64,000 bases of DNA, from contig DVIT01000013.1 in assembly GCA_018711005.1 (NCBI GenBank), positions 47,918-111,917 on the forward strand, written 5' to 3'. Within the stretch, counting starts at the first letter, position 1; each line of letters starts with the position of its first letter. Positions 52,633-61,808 of this stretch are shown here, piece by piece. Under the pieces are notes generated by a model. That model worked only from the letters and a program-made list of their open reading frames with translations. It was not told where the DNA came from and did not search any database. This DNA comes from Candidatus Scybalocola faecigallinarum. Its GTDB lineage: Bacteria > Bacillota > Clostridia > Lachnospirales > Lachnospiraceae. Position numbers and translations under genes: made by a program.

Positions 52633-52959
52633 ATGGCACAGTTAAGTAAGACAACGATAGAGATAAATTTTAAAAATGCATACAGACAGGCCGAGCAGCT
52701 GGAACGGCTGGCCCAGGAGCTGAGCCGGATCGCCGGCAGCCAGCTTTCAGGAACACTGCAAAGCGTGGCCGGCTCATGGAAAGGGGACAGCGCCAATCTG
52801 TTCCTTCAAAAGGGCAATACTCTTATGAGCCAGATCAGCGCCAGCGCCCAGGCCCTTCGGGAAACCGCTTCGGGGATTCAGACGATTGCCCGAAACACCT
52901 ATAATGCAGAAATGCGCGCCCTGGAACTGGCTCAGATCCGGGAAGCGGAGCAAATATAA
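52633..52959 (+). CDS. WXG100 family protein 3
   Basis: 108 residues. The turn motif is GSWKGDSANLF. The C-terminal helix ends with TYNAEMRALELAQ, and the YxxxD/E signal is not clear here, unlike its neighbours. It may need a partner for export. AAGGGGAG precedes the ATG. Confidence 0.85.
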   Translation: MAQLSKTTIEINFKNAYRQAEQLERLAQELSRIAGSQLSGTLQSVAGSWKGDSANLFLQKGNTLMSQISASAQALRETASGIQTIARNTYNAEMRALELAQIREAEQI

Positions 52960-52985
52960 AAGGATAAAAAGAGGAGGATCATATT

Positions 52986-53285
52986 ATGTCACAATTTCAG
53001 GTAACAGCAACAGAACTGAACCGTCAGGCCGATACGCTGACTCAGTTAAACCAGAGTCTGCAGGCTCAGATCACAGCATTGGAGAATACGGAAGCATCCT
53101 TAGTTTCCATGTGGGAAGGCGAAGCCAAGAACACGTTCCACAATGCATTCCAGACCGATAAGGCGAAAATGACCAATTTTAAAACAGCCATTGACCAGTA
53201 TATTACGGCGCTTCAAAACATTGCCGCCAAATATGCCCAGGCAGAAGCAACCAATGTGAACACAGCCAGCTCAAGAACGGTTTAA
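52986..53285 (+). CDS. WXG100 family protein 4
   Basis: 99 residues. The turn motif is SMWEGEAKNTF; the C-terminus has KYAQAE (YxxxE). The closest match to canonical EsxA-like proteins in this row by length and motif spacing. GAGGAGG precedes the ATG. Confidence 0.9.
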   Translation: MSQFQVTATELNRQADTLTQLNQSLQAQITALENTEASLVSMWEGEAKNTFHNAFQTDKAKMTNFKTAIDQYITALQNIAAKYAQAEATNVNTASSRTV

Positions 53286-53300
53286 GGAAGGAGAATCACC

Positions 53301-53615
53301 ATGGAAGGTATTTTAAACGTAACCCCGGAAAAGCTTATTTCAACAGCACAGGAATTTTCAGCCAGCGGACAGACGGTCAGCAGCCTGACTCAGCAGATGA
53401 CAACACTCGTAAAAGGCCTGAGCAGCTCCTGGCAGGGCGAAGCGTCTACAGCTTATGTGAATAAATTTAATCAGCTTCAGGATGATATTGAGAAATTTAA
53501 CCGTATGATCCAGGAGCATGTTAATGACCTGACTGAAATGGCAAGAGTTTACCAGGAGGCAGAGTCAGCAAACGTGGAAGTGGCCTCCGGACTGCCTACA
53601 GACGCCCTTGTGTAA
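53301..53615 (+). CDS. WXG100 family protein 5
   Basis: 104 residues. The turn motif is SSWQGEASTAY; the C-terminus has VYQEAE (YxxxE) and the ending SGLPTDALV resembles that of protein 2 (AGLPSDVLS), suggesting a pair. AAGGAAGGAG precedes the ATG. Confidence 0.9.
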   Translation: MEGILNVTPEKLISTAQEFSASGQTVSSLTQQMTTLVKGLSSSWQGEASTAYVNKFNQLQDDIEKFNRMIQEHVNDLTEMARVYQEAESANVEVASGLPTDALV

Positions 53616-53693
53616 GACGGTTTTATTATACAGGACGGATAAAAAGTTACTGGTCACTGTGTGAGCAGCAAAGATAAAAATTATGCAGACCTT

Positions 53694-53732
53694 CAACAAG
53701 CGGCGCCGGGAACTATCCCGACGCCTTGTTGG
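53694..53732 (+). promoter_or_regulatory. Hairpin between WXG100 row and PP2C gene
   Basis: CAACAAG-GGCG-CGGGA / TCCCG-CGCC-TTGTTG pairing with small mismatches, no T-run. Either an attenuator after the WXG100 genes or a 5'-end hairpin of a transcript starting near 53680. Confidence 0.55.
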
Positions 53733-53752
53733 GCCTATGGAGGAATTTAAGG

Positions 53753-54535
53753 ATGAGCTTTACAGTCATTTCGGCCGGAGTGACCAATCACGGCCGGGTC
53801 CGGTCCAATAATGAGGATAATCTGTACTTTTCCGGAAAATACCTGGCGCCGGGGACTTTGGACCTGAAAACCATCATGTGCAGCACCCAGGGAACGGAAG
53901 ATCCGGTATGCGCTGCTGTTTTTGACGGCATGGGCGGCGAAAATGCCGGCGAAAAAGCATCTTTGACGGCGGCCTCTGTTTTTGCCGAATGTGTGGATGC
54001 GCTGGATACGGTGATCAAGGCGCCAAAGGATTTTTTGCGTGAAGCCTGCTATACGATGAACCGGGCAGTGGTGGACCAGGCCAGGTCTCAAAATCTGGGA
54101 CAGACCGGGACGACGGCGGCAATCTTATACTTGTGGCAGGATATGGCCTATATATGCAATGTGGGAGACAGCCTGATCTTCCGACTTCGGGACAACGTGA
54201 TGAAGCAGATCAGCAAATCCCACACAAATGCGGAGTTTTTAAAAAGCCAGGGTCTTACCGGGAGAAAACCGACCCTGACCCAGTTTATCGGAGTACCGGA
54301 GGATGAAATGACCATTGAGCCTTATGTGGCCAAAGGCCGCCTGGCGCCGGGAGACCGTTTTCTCGTATGCAGCGACGGCCTGACTGATATGGTGTCTATG
54401 GAAGATATTGCAGACTGCCTGTATCATGCGCCCACACCTCAGGATGCCGTGGCTAATCTGGCAGATATGGCCTTAAATGCAGGCGGAAAAGATAATATTA
54501 CCCTGATCATCTGCGAAATCAGTCCGGAGGGCTGA
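53753..54535 (+). CDS. PP2C-type Ser/Thr phosphatase
   Basis: 260 residues, cytoplasmic. Canonical PP2C motifs: VRSNNEDN, FDGMGGENAGE, GTTAAILYL, CNVGDSLIF, CSDGLTDMV and GGKDNITLI; all metal Asp residues are present. It likely reverses phosphorylation by the kinases encoded just downstream. The start at 53753 follows GGAGG by 9 nt; a frame start at 53726 lies in the hairpin region. It differs from the SpoIIE-like phosphatase at 25434. Confidence 0.93.
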   Translation: MSFTVISAGVTNHGRVRSNNEDNLYFSGKYLAPGTLDLKTIMCSTQGTEDPVCAAVFDGMGGENAGEKASLTAASVFAECVDALDTVIKAPKDFLREACYTMNRAVVDQARSQNLGQTGTTAAILYLWQDMAYICNVGDSLIFRLRDNVMKQISKSHTNAEFLKSQGLTGRKPTLTQFIGVPEDEMTIEPYVAKGRLAPGDRFLVCSDGLTDMVSMEDIADCLYHAPTPQDAVANLADMALNAGGKDNITLIICEISPEG

Positions 54536-54568
54536 GGACAGCAGGTCCGCACCTGCGCCCCGCCACCC

Positions 54569-54597
54569 TTTACGAAAGTGGCTGATAATGGTATAAT
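54569..54597 (+). promoter_or_regulatory. Promoter of the first kinase gene
   Basis: TTTACG (54569-54574), 17-nt spacer, TATAAT (54592-54597) with TGG just before it (extended -10). The -10 box lies inside the left arm of the palindrome 54590-54620. Confidence 0.65.
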
Positions 54598-54620
54598 AGC
54601 CGCAAAGCGGCTATTATACC
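54590..54620 (+). repeat. Palindrome at kinase promoter
   Basis: Perfect 14-bp arms GGTATAATAGCCGC / GCGGCTATTATACC with loop AAA, so TATAAT is present on both strands. A GC-rich segment with two GCGAGC words follows (54636-54651). Confidence 0.75.
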
Positions 54621-54690
54621 GCGTCTTTTGCGCGGCGAGCGAAGCGAGCCAACCAATGCGCATAAGTGGATAAGATAGTAGGGAGAAATT

Positions 54691-57615
54691 ATGGAGAATG
54701 TACAACTGGATAATATATGGGAGGATTGGCGGATCCTCAGCCCGCCTATAGGGTCGGGCTCCTTTGGCACAGTGTATCGGGCAAAAAGTATTCAGGGCGC
54801 TGATTTTCACCGGGAGTATTTTTCGGCAGTGAAGGTGATACGGATCCCTTCGGATGACAGCGAGATCCGCAGCTTTTATGCTGACGGGATGAACCGGGAA
54901 GAAATTGCTGATTATTACAGACAGATCCTGGACGGGCTTACAGAGGAGATCGTGCTGATGCAATCTCTTAAAGGCGCGCCCAATATTGTGATCATTGAAG
55001 ATTTTAAAGTACGGCCCCATGAGGATGGCATTGGCTGGACGATTTATATCCGCATGGAACTTTTAAAAAGTATCACCGCATACCGGCTGGAACATCCCCT
55101 TACAGTGGATGATATTGTACGGCTTGGAACGGATATGTGCAGCGCTTTGGAATATTGCGGAAAAAAGCATATTATTCACCGGGATATTAAGCCGGAAAAT
55201 ATTTTTGTTAATGACTTTGGAGACTTTAAGCTGGGGGATTTTGGAATTGCCCGGCAGCTGTCTACCACAAGCGGCAGCATGTCCCATAAAGGAACAGAGA
55301 ACTATATGGCTCCGGAAATTTTTAAACGGATGCATTATGATGCCACGGTGGATATATATTCCCTGGGCATGGTCATGTACCGGTACTTAAATGGCGGACG
55401 GGCGCCATTTATTTCAGGAAACTCAGCGCCTAAGTATGCTGAGATCCAAAAGGCTTCGGCACGGCGGATGAGCGGAGAGCCCCTTCCCCATCCTATGAAC
55501 GGGGATGAAGCTTTATGGGCCATTGTCCTGAAGGCCTGCGAGCCGTTGCCTGAAAATCGTTACCAGTCTCCCTCAGATATGAAAGAAGATCTTTTTCGGT
55601 GGAGATTTGAGCATAAGGCCGGTCAGAGCAGGGAAATACTGGCAGATGAAAAAACAGGAGTTAAAGCAACGAGCATCCCTTCTGAAAAAGAGAACGCTGA
55701 AGAAAACGCCGGTTCTGACGGAACAATACATTTAGCGGCGGCGGTCCATGGCGATGTGGGTAAACGGCCCGAAACGGATACGGCATTCCCAAAAGACATA
55801 CCTGTTCCACAGGCAGAAGCTTCCATTTCCCAGGGAGCAAGTCCGTCACAGCAGGCAGACGCTATGGCCCCGCAGAAAGATCAGGCGTCTACCGGGGAGT
55901 TTGGACAGGCGGATGAGCCTACGGTACATATGTTTATGGATCAGAAACGGCATATGGATCAGAAGCGCTATACGGATCAGGGAACACCGGAACCGGAGCC
56001 GCGTCATGCTGAGACAGACATTCCGGCCAAGGATACTGTGGATGACCGGCCTAAGAGCAAGTTTAAAAGAAACCTGATCCTTTCGTGTGCGTTTGGAGGA
56101 GCCGCCCTGTTGCTTTTTACCTGCTTTGTGCCGGTTCAATTAGACGATTCCCTGTTGGATATGCTACGGTACAGGGCTGCGGATGCTCAAACAAGAGCGC
56201 AGCTTTTTGTAGATAAGGGGGAGGATGCCACCTCAGGCAGTACAGCCATTGCATATTACCGTCGGGCTCTGGAAGCAGATCCGGAGTGTATGGACGCGCT
56301 GATCGGCGCCCTGGATGAAGCCTATTACTGGGCAGACCAGGATGGCGAGTGGGAGGATGTTGTTTTAGCCAATACGCTGGATCTGACCGTTCGCATTGGC
56401 GCATGCAGCGTATCACCGGACTCGGATCAGCAGATAGCCATTAAGGATTATGTGGATTATAATTTATATTATGACGGTATTGGGCAGACATTGCAAACGG
56501 CAATCGAAGATGGAAATACTGAAGGCCTGGACCTGGCTGCAACAGCGGCACAGTTTTTTGCCAATTATGACCAGGTGCAAAGAAATCTTGCCGGGAAAGC
56601 GGATATAAACCCGGAAAAAGAATACCGTTATGAAGAAATCCTGAATAGCTTATATGAATCCGGCATCAGTCCGGAGCTGGAACAGTCCCTTTTATCCCAG
56701 GCCCTTTCCCAGTTCCCGGAAAATGAAAATTTTCTGGCCCGGCAGGCAGAAATTACCGATGAGCAGGTATCCCAGCTGGAGGCATCTGTTGATGAAGCCC
56801 TGTCCGCGGGAGATACGGCGAAAGCCTATGAAATCTGCGCTTCTATGGAAGCGTTAGATGCAGAGCGTTATAGCCAGGCCCGTGCAAAGATTGACGAGCA
56901 GGTACTGACATCCACAGAATCAGCTATTAATGACGCATTAAACCAGGGAAATATACAGGGCGCCTATGATCTGTGCAGCACCATGGAAGGTATAAATGCA
57001 GAACGGTTTGAGGCGGCGAAGGCACAGATCCAGAATTTTGAAAATACGCAGAACTTTTTAAATACCCTTAAAGGGCTTATGGATGCCAGGGATTATGAGG
57101 GCATGAAAAATACTATCCAGGCGGATGAAACCTACCGGGGAAATACCTACTATCTTGTGGACGGCATTTACCGGACAAGCGTGGAAAGCGGCACCGGGCT
57201 GATCTATGATTCCAATGGTATTTATTATGGCGCCATTGAAAACAACATCCGCAAGGGCCAGGGGATACAGTTCCGGCTGTATTCAGAAGGGGAGTACCGG
57301 ATACTGGAAGGCGCCTGGGATGGACAGGCTAATGGAGAGGGTACGAAAACATGCTGGGATGGTAACGGAACACAGTATGTGGTATCCGGGAACTTTACGG
57401 ACGGATATGAAAACGGCACGATGACGATTACCTGGTCATCTTCCGGGTATAACTGGTCTTCTCAGTATACGGCTGTGAATGGCACGATTCAAACCGATGG
57501 AGAGCAAAACAGTGAAGGAAAATATATTTATGCCCGTGCCTATGCTTCCGACGGGGCAAGTGCCTGGTGGGAAGTGGAGAGCCTTGAAAATTTCGGATTC
57601 AGGCTCAATCAATAA
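54691..57615 (+). CDS. Ser/Thr kinase 1 with MORN-like repeats
   Basis: 974 residues. Hanks-type kinase domain at about 15-310: GSGSFGTVYRA, Lys48 (AVKVIR), HRDIKPEN with Asp165, DFGIA at 183-185 and YMAPEIF. A polar linker of about 150 residues follows, then one membrane helix near 460-482 (LILSCAFGGAALLLFTCF). The outside part has helical, TPR-like segments and then MORN-like repeats at about 833-917 (YYGAIENNIRKGQGIQF, LEGAWDGQANGEGTKT, VSGNFTDGYENGTM). It follows the PP2C gene and precedes a secretion-substrate-like gene. It probably phosphorylates secretion components; targets are unknown. Confidence 0.9.
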   Translation: MENVQLDNIWEDWRILSPPIGSGSFGTVYRAKSIQGADFHREYFSAVKVIRIPSDDSEIRSFYADGMNREEIADYYRQILDGLTEEIVLMQSLKGAPNIVIIEDFKVRPHEDGIGWTIYIRMELLKSITAYRLEHPLTVDDIVRLGTDMCSALEYCGKKHIIHRDIKPENIFVNDFGDFKLGDFGIARQLSTTSGSMSHKGTENYMAPEIFKRMHYDATVDIYSLGMVMYRYLNGGRAPFISGNSAPKYAEIQKASARRMSGEPLPHPMNGDEALWAIVLKACEPLPENRYQSPSDMKEDLFRWRFEHKAGQSREILADEKTGVKATSIPSEKENAEENAGSDGTIHLAAAVHGDVGKRPETDTAFPKDIPVPQAEASISQGASPSQQADAMAPQKDQASTGEFGQADEPTVHMFMDQKRHMDQKRYTDQGTPEPEPRHAETDIPAKDTVDDRPKSKFKRNLILSCAFGGAALLLFTCFVPVQLDDSLLDMLRYRAADAQTRAQLFVDKGEDATSGSTAIAYYRRALEADPECMDALIGALDEAYYWADQDGEWEDVVLANTLDLTVRIGACSVSPDSDQQIAIKDYVDYNLYYDGIGQTLQTAIEDGNTEGLDLAATAAQFFANYDQVQRNLAGKADINPEKEYRYEEILNSLYESGISPELEQSLLSQALSQFPENENFLARQAEITDEQVSQLEASVDEALSAGDTAKAYEICASMEALDAERYSQARAKIDEQVLTSTESAINDALNQGNIQGAYDLCSTMEGINAERFEAAKAQIQNFENTQNFLNTLKGLMDARDYEGMKNTIQADETYRGNTYYLVDGIYRTSVESGTGLIYDSNGIYYGAIENNIRKGQGIQFRLYSEGEYRILEGAWDGQANGEGTKTCWDGNGTQYVVSGNFTDGYENGTMTITWSSSGYNWSSQYTAVNGTIQTDGEQNSEGKYIYARAYASDGASAWWEVESLENFGFRLNQ

Positions 57616-57675
57616 TAAGATCGTTGGCGAATAGAACAAAGGGAAGGAATTTGTTTGTGAGGAGGTGGAATAAAG

Positions 57676-58917
57676 ATGGGGATACTGTATGTGAATTGGA
57701 ACAGGATGGATCAGGCAGCCTGCGGTGCGAAACAGGTATCCAGGCGGCTTCAGGAAACATCTGAGGAAATTCTTTTTGTGAAAAACAGCCTGAAATTTTC
57801 CGGCGCTTATTCCGATACCCTGGACAGCCGTCTGAAACAGCTGTCCCATGGGATCGCTGCCCAGAGCCGGGCTGCCAAAGGTGTGGGGACGCTTCTTACA
57901 AAAGCAGCCAAACGCTACAGAAGCTGTGAAAACGCCATTGCTCAGGATAGTATGCTTGGTTCCGGAAAAAAATCTATTAAAGAGGTTTTTGGAGATAAAG
58001 TGATACCGATTCCCAGAGCTTTTGAAATGACAGACAGCGGCCGTATGTATTTAGAGTTTTTTAAAAAATTTCTGGGGCAGTTTGGCGCCGCAGGCAAACC
58101 TCTTGTTATCTGGTTTAAAACACCGGATGACGAAAATAATATCGTAGATAATATTCTGTTTGTAGGAAAGGGCACTGTGGGAGCCATCGGTGCCATTGCT
58201 GCATGGATGAGTCAGGGAATGGCGGCAGATGAGCTGGCGGATTATCTCCTGGGGGTTAATTTAAAAAATATTCCAAAAGACACGAACTTTTGGAAAGCGC
58301 TGCAAAGGGAATTTTCCGAATATGTCCTGGAAAATGGCGATGATGCAACAAAGGCGGCTAAGGTTGGCAACCGGCTGTCCGTAGGCGCTAAGTGGGCAGG
58401 AGCACTTCTGGATCTGATCGGAAATGCTGCGGATAATTATAGCGAATATGAAAGCGGCGATATATCCGGAGGGAGAGCTGTTGCTGAAACTACAACAGAA
58501 ACTGTCATCGATGTAGGTACAGATGCTGCCATTGGCGCCGGTCTGACAGCCTTGCTGACGTTTTTTGGCATTACATCAGCTCCGGCAGTAGCCGTTGGCG
58601 GTGGTGTGATTGCTGTTAAATGGAGCCTGGATAGTTCTTTTGAATATTTATTTGGCAGTGATTTCAGCGAAACAATTTCAGACGGTATCCTTGATATGGG
58701 GGAATATATTTGGGACAGCGCATCCCAGAAGTGGGATGAATTTTCCGATTATGTCTCTGATGCCTGGGACGGCATCACTGATGCGGCCTCTGATGCGGTT
58801 GATTATGCTTTTGATTTTGCAGATGATGTGAAGGATAGTATTGGTGAAGCGGCAAATAATGTAAAGGATGGCGTTCATTCTGCATGGAATGATTTTTCAA
58901 ACTGGGTTTTTGGATGA
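57676..58917 (+). CDS. Candidate secreted partner of kinase 1
   Basis: 413 residues. The N-terminal 90 residues are helical and ESX-like: VNWNRMDQAA, LKFSGA, then RYRSCENAIA with a YxxxE motif. The middle is not recognised. The C-terminal half has KAAKVGNRLSVGAKWAGALL, a Gly/Ala-rich region with two hydrophobic stretches (ALLTFFGITSAPAVAVGGGV), and an acidic amphipathic tail ending SAWNDFSNWVFG. About half the residues match the protein at 61809. It could be a membrane-inserting type VII effector or a structural partner. GAGGAGGTGG precedes the ATG. Confidence 0.75.
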   Translation: MGILYVNWNRMDQAACGAKQVSRRLQETSEEILFVKNSLKFSGAYSDTLDSRLKQLSHGIAAQSRAAKGVGTLLTKAAKRYRSCENAIAQDSMLGSGKKSIKEVFGDKVIPIPRAFEMTDSGRMYLEFFKKFLGQFGAAGKPLVIWFKTPDDENNIVDNILFVGKGTVGAIGAIAAWMSQGMAADELADYLLGVNLKNIPKDTNFWKALQREFSEYVLENGDDATKAAKVGNRLSVGAKWAGALLDLIGNAADNYSEYESGDISGGRAVAETTTETVIDVGTDAAIGAGLTALLTFFGITSAPAVAVGGGVIAVKWSLDSSFEYLFGSDFSETISDGILDMGEYIWDSASQKWDEFSDYVSDAWDGITDAASDAVDYAFDFADDVKDSIGEAANNVKDGVHSAWNDFSNWVFG

Positions 58918-58954
58918 AAAATAAGACTTGGATCATAACAGGAAGGAATTTGCT

Positions 58955-61729
58955 ATGGAAGATGTCATTTTAGAGAATATATGGCCAAACTGGCATATCG
59001 AAAAGCTGATCGGCGCCGGATCTTTCGGGTCGGTCTATATGGCGAAGCGGAGCGGGTTTGGTTTTGAACATGACTTTTACTCCGCAGTGAAGATCATCCG
59101 GGTCCCTTCTGAAGATTCGGAGATCAGGGGACTTCTGGCGGACGGCATGAGTACCCGGCAGGTGGCGGAATATTACGAAAGCGCCCTTCGGGGACTGGTC
59201 AGTGAGATCGAACTGATGGAATCTTTAAAAGGGTCGCCTAATATTGTCACCATAGAGGATTACGAAGTCCGTAAAAATGCTGATGGTATTGGCTGGACTA
59301 TCTATATCCGCATGGAGCTGTTAAAAAACCTGAATCAGTACCGGACAGAGCATCCCTTAAGTGTAGACGATATTGTCCATCTGGGGATCGATATGTGTTC
59401 CGCTTTGGAATATTGTGCCAAAAAACAGATCGTCCACCGGGACATTAAACCGGACAATATTTTTGTTAATGAGTTTGGTGACTTTAAGCTGGGAGATTTT
59501 GGGATCGCCAGGCATTTGGAAATGACCAGCGCCCATTTATCTCAAAAGGGCACAAGCAACTATATGGCGCCGGAAATTTACCGGGGCGAGCCGTATAATG
59601 CGTCTGTGGACATTTATTCTCTGGGGATCGTTTTATACCGGCTTTTAAATCATGGAAGGCTTCCTTTTATGCCGCCCTATCCAAAGCCCATTTCCTATGA
59701 AGATAATGAAAATGCCATGGCCCGCCGCTTAAACGGTGAGCCATTGCCGGAACCGGCTCAGGGGGGCAAGCTGCTGGCGGATATTGTCCGCAGAGCCAGC
59801 AGCGCAGATATAAACTTCCGGTATAACAATCCTACGGATATGAAAAATGACCTGATCCGGTGGCAGGTGTCCGGTCAGCATGCTCAGGGAGCTGCAGTGG
59901 AAACCGGGATCATTCCCCCATTAGATGTGGAAACATCCCTGACTGGCGGGAACCGTTCCACCTCCGGAACTACCGATGATTTTAACAAGAACACGGCAGG
60001 ATTCGGCCAGGCCGGTTTTGGCGGGAACGGAGAATCTGCAGGAACCGGACAAAATCAAGAACGTACACGTTATATGTTTGGGGAAGATCAGGGAGCCGGT
60101 TTTGGGCCGGGAGGGAACGCCTCCTATGGCTATGCCCAGGGCTACGGCGGACAGGGGAATGCCTATGGAAATCAGGGCTATGGCAATAATGCCTACAGCG
60201 GACATCCAAATTCGGGCAATGCCTATGGAAATTCGGGCAATGCCTATAGAAACACAGCCGGCGCTTCCCAAAACCGCGGCGTATCCCGTTCAGGAGCCGC
60301 AGAACAAAAGTCCGGGATTAAAGCATGGCAGATTGTTTTGTGCTGCGTGTCCGTTGTCCTTGTCCTGTTTGTGATCGTATACTTTTGCATTCCGTTTGGT
60401 CATGGAGAAACGCTGCTTTCTAAGACTATGTATGCCATTTCAGATACAGACACCCGTTTCGACAGCGCAATGTCTAAAGGAGACCGGGCCTATGACCGGG
60501 GAGACTACACAGAAGCTTTATATTTTTATGAGGAGCGGGCACTGGCAGAAAAACCAAGATCTTTGGAAGCATGGATCGCCCTGCTGCGTACTCACACAGC
60601 AAATTTGTCCGTTCCGGCAGATACAACATGGAATAATATGATCAGTGACCTGGAAGCCATTGGAAATCTCCAGTCCTCCCCGGATGAGTCCGGGCAGCAG
60701 GAAATCATTAATGCTGTTAATGTTTATATGGACGCCCGGGGCCAGGAAATACTGGACCGGCTGGATCAGGGGGATACATCCAGTGCCCAGGCAGATGTTA
60801 TGGCATTTTTTGACCAGTATAACCAGTGTACTCAGGCAGCAGCCGGGAAAGTCGATTGCGGCAGCGACAATGCTCAGTGGTATTTGTCCTTTTACAGTGT
60901 CCTTTCCCAGATAGAGGGGTGCGAGGATTACGCTCAGACCCTTCTTGCTGAAGGCTATGGAAAGTATCCGGAGGATGAGGACCTGGCAGCCCTTCAGGGA
61001 GAAGTGGACAAAGCCAACATTGCTTTAGGCTATGAGGATATTAATAATGCTTTATCTGCAGGTGATTTTGATACTGCCTATGCCAGGGCACAGGAGCTTT
61101 ATGATACCATCGGTGAAGAAGAATACACCAGCCTGGTGGAAAGTATTGATTACATTAAAGAACGGACAAGCTACTTAAATTCCCTGAAATCCATGCTGGA
61201 TTCGGGAGATTACAGCGGGATTGCCCATGCGGTTGTGGCAGAGTCTGACAGCGGCGGCATCAGTTCCTGTTATCTTGTGGACGGCATTTATAAAAACAGC
61301 GTCAGTGAAGGCACCGGACTGCTTTATGACAGCAACGGCCTTTATTACGGCGGTATCCAAAATGACCAGCGCTATGGCAATGGTATCCAGATCAAATGCT
61401 ATTCGGACGGCAGCTATGAGATCCTGGAAGGAACCTGGGACGGCCAGGCCAACGGAAATTGTACATATACATGGTGGATCAGCGACGGCACCCAGGCAAC
61501 GGTGACCGGAAATTTTACAGACGGCTATGAGGATGGAACAATGACTATTGCATGGCGTCAGGATGGCATGGATTTTACTGCAACCTATACAGCCACCATG
61601 GGTACCTATACAGAGATCGAAAAGGATGAAAGCGGTGCTTCCATCTATGCCATTGCCTACGATGCTGAGGGCTCCTCTTACTGGTGGTCCACAACTCAGC
61701 TGGAAGGAAATGGCTGCTTTATGAATTAG
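58955..61729 (+). CDS. Ser/Thr kinase 2 with MORN-like repeats
   Basis: 924 residues, paralogue of kinase 1. Kinase motifs GAGSFGSVYMAK, AVKIIR, HRDIKPDN (Asp163), DFGIARH (181-183) and YMAPEIY. A Gly/Asn/Tyr-rich linker (about 348-445; GYGGQGNAYGNQGYGNNAY) lies before the membrane helix near 457-480. The outer part again has helical repeats and MORN-like units (YYGGIQNDQRYGNGIQIK, LEGTWDGQANGNCTYTW, VTGNFTDGYEDGTMTIAW). The ATG at 58955 has GGAAGGA upstream. It forms the second kinase/partner module with 61809. Confidence 0.9.
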   Translation: MEDVILENIWPNWHIEKLIGAGSFGSVYMAKRSGFGFEHDFYSAVKIIRVPSEDSEIRGLLADGMSTRQVAEYYESALRGLVSEIELMESLKGSPNIVTIEDYEVRKNADGIGWTIYIRMELLKNLNQYRTEHPLSVDDIVHLGIDMCSALEYCAKKQIVHRDIKPDNIFVNEFGDFKLGDFGIARHLEMTSAHLSQKGTSNYMAPEIYRGEPYNASVDIYSLGIVLYRLLNHGRLPFMPPYPKPISYEDNENAMARRLNGEPLPEPAQGGKLLADIVRRASSADINFRYNNPTDMKNDLIRWQVSGQHAQGAAVETGIIPPLDVETSLTGGNRSTSGTTDDFNKNTAGFGQAGFGGNGESAGTGQNQERTRYMFGEDQGAGFGPGGNASYGYAQGYGGQGNAYGNQGYGNNAYSGHPNSGNAYGNSGNAYRNTAGASQNRGVSRSGAAEQKSGIKAWQIVLCCVSVVLVLFVIVYFCIPFGHGETLLSKTMYAISDTDTRFDSAMSKGDRAYDRGDYTEALYFYEERALAEKPRSLEAWIALLRTHTANLSVPADTTWNNMISDLEAIGNLQSSPDESGQQEIINAVNVYMDARGQEILDRLDQGDTSSAQADVMAFFDQYNQCTQAAAGKVDCGSDNAQWYLSFYSVLSQIEGCEDYAQTLLAEGYGKYPEDEDLAALQGEVDKANIALGYEDINNALSAGDFDTAYARAQELYDTIGEEEYTSLVESIDYIKERTSYLNSLKSMLDSGDYSGIAHAVVAESDSGGISSCYLVDGIYKNSVSEGTGLLYDSNGLYYGGIQNDQRYGNGIQIKCYSDGSYEILEGTWDGQANGNCTYTWWISDGTQATVTGNFTDGYEDGTMTIAWRQDGMDFTATYTATMGTYTEIEKDESGASIYAIAYDAEGSSYWWSTTQLEGNGCFMN

Positions 61730-61808
61730 TAGAAAATGGACAGCAAACCGGTCAGGCAAGCAGGCAGCACCATGGCCGGATCACCGAAAAAATAGGGAGG
61801 GATGGAAA

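Noticed and set aside
60100..60290. CRISPR-like or tandem repeat array
   Set aside because: The repeats are in frame within kinase 2 and encode a low-complexity linker; spacing is irregular.
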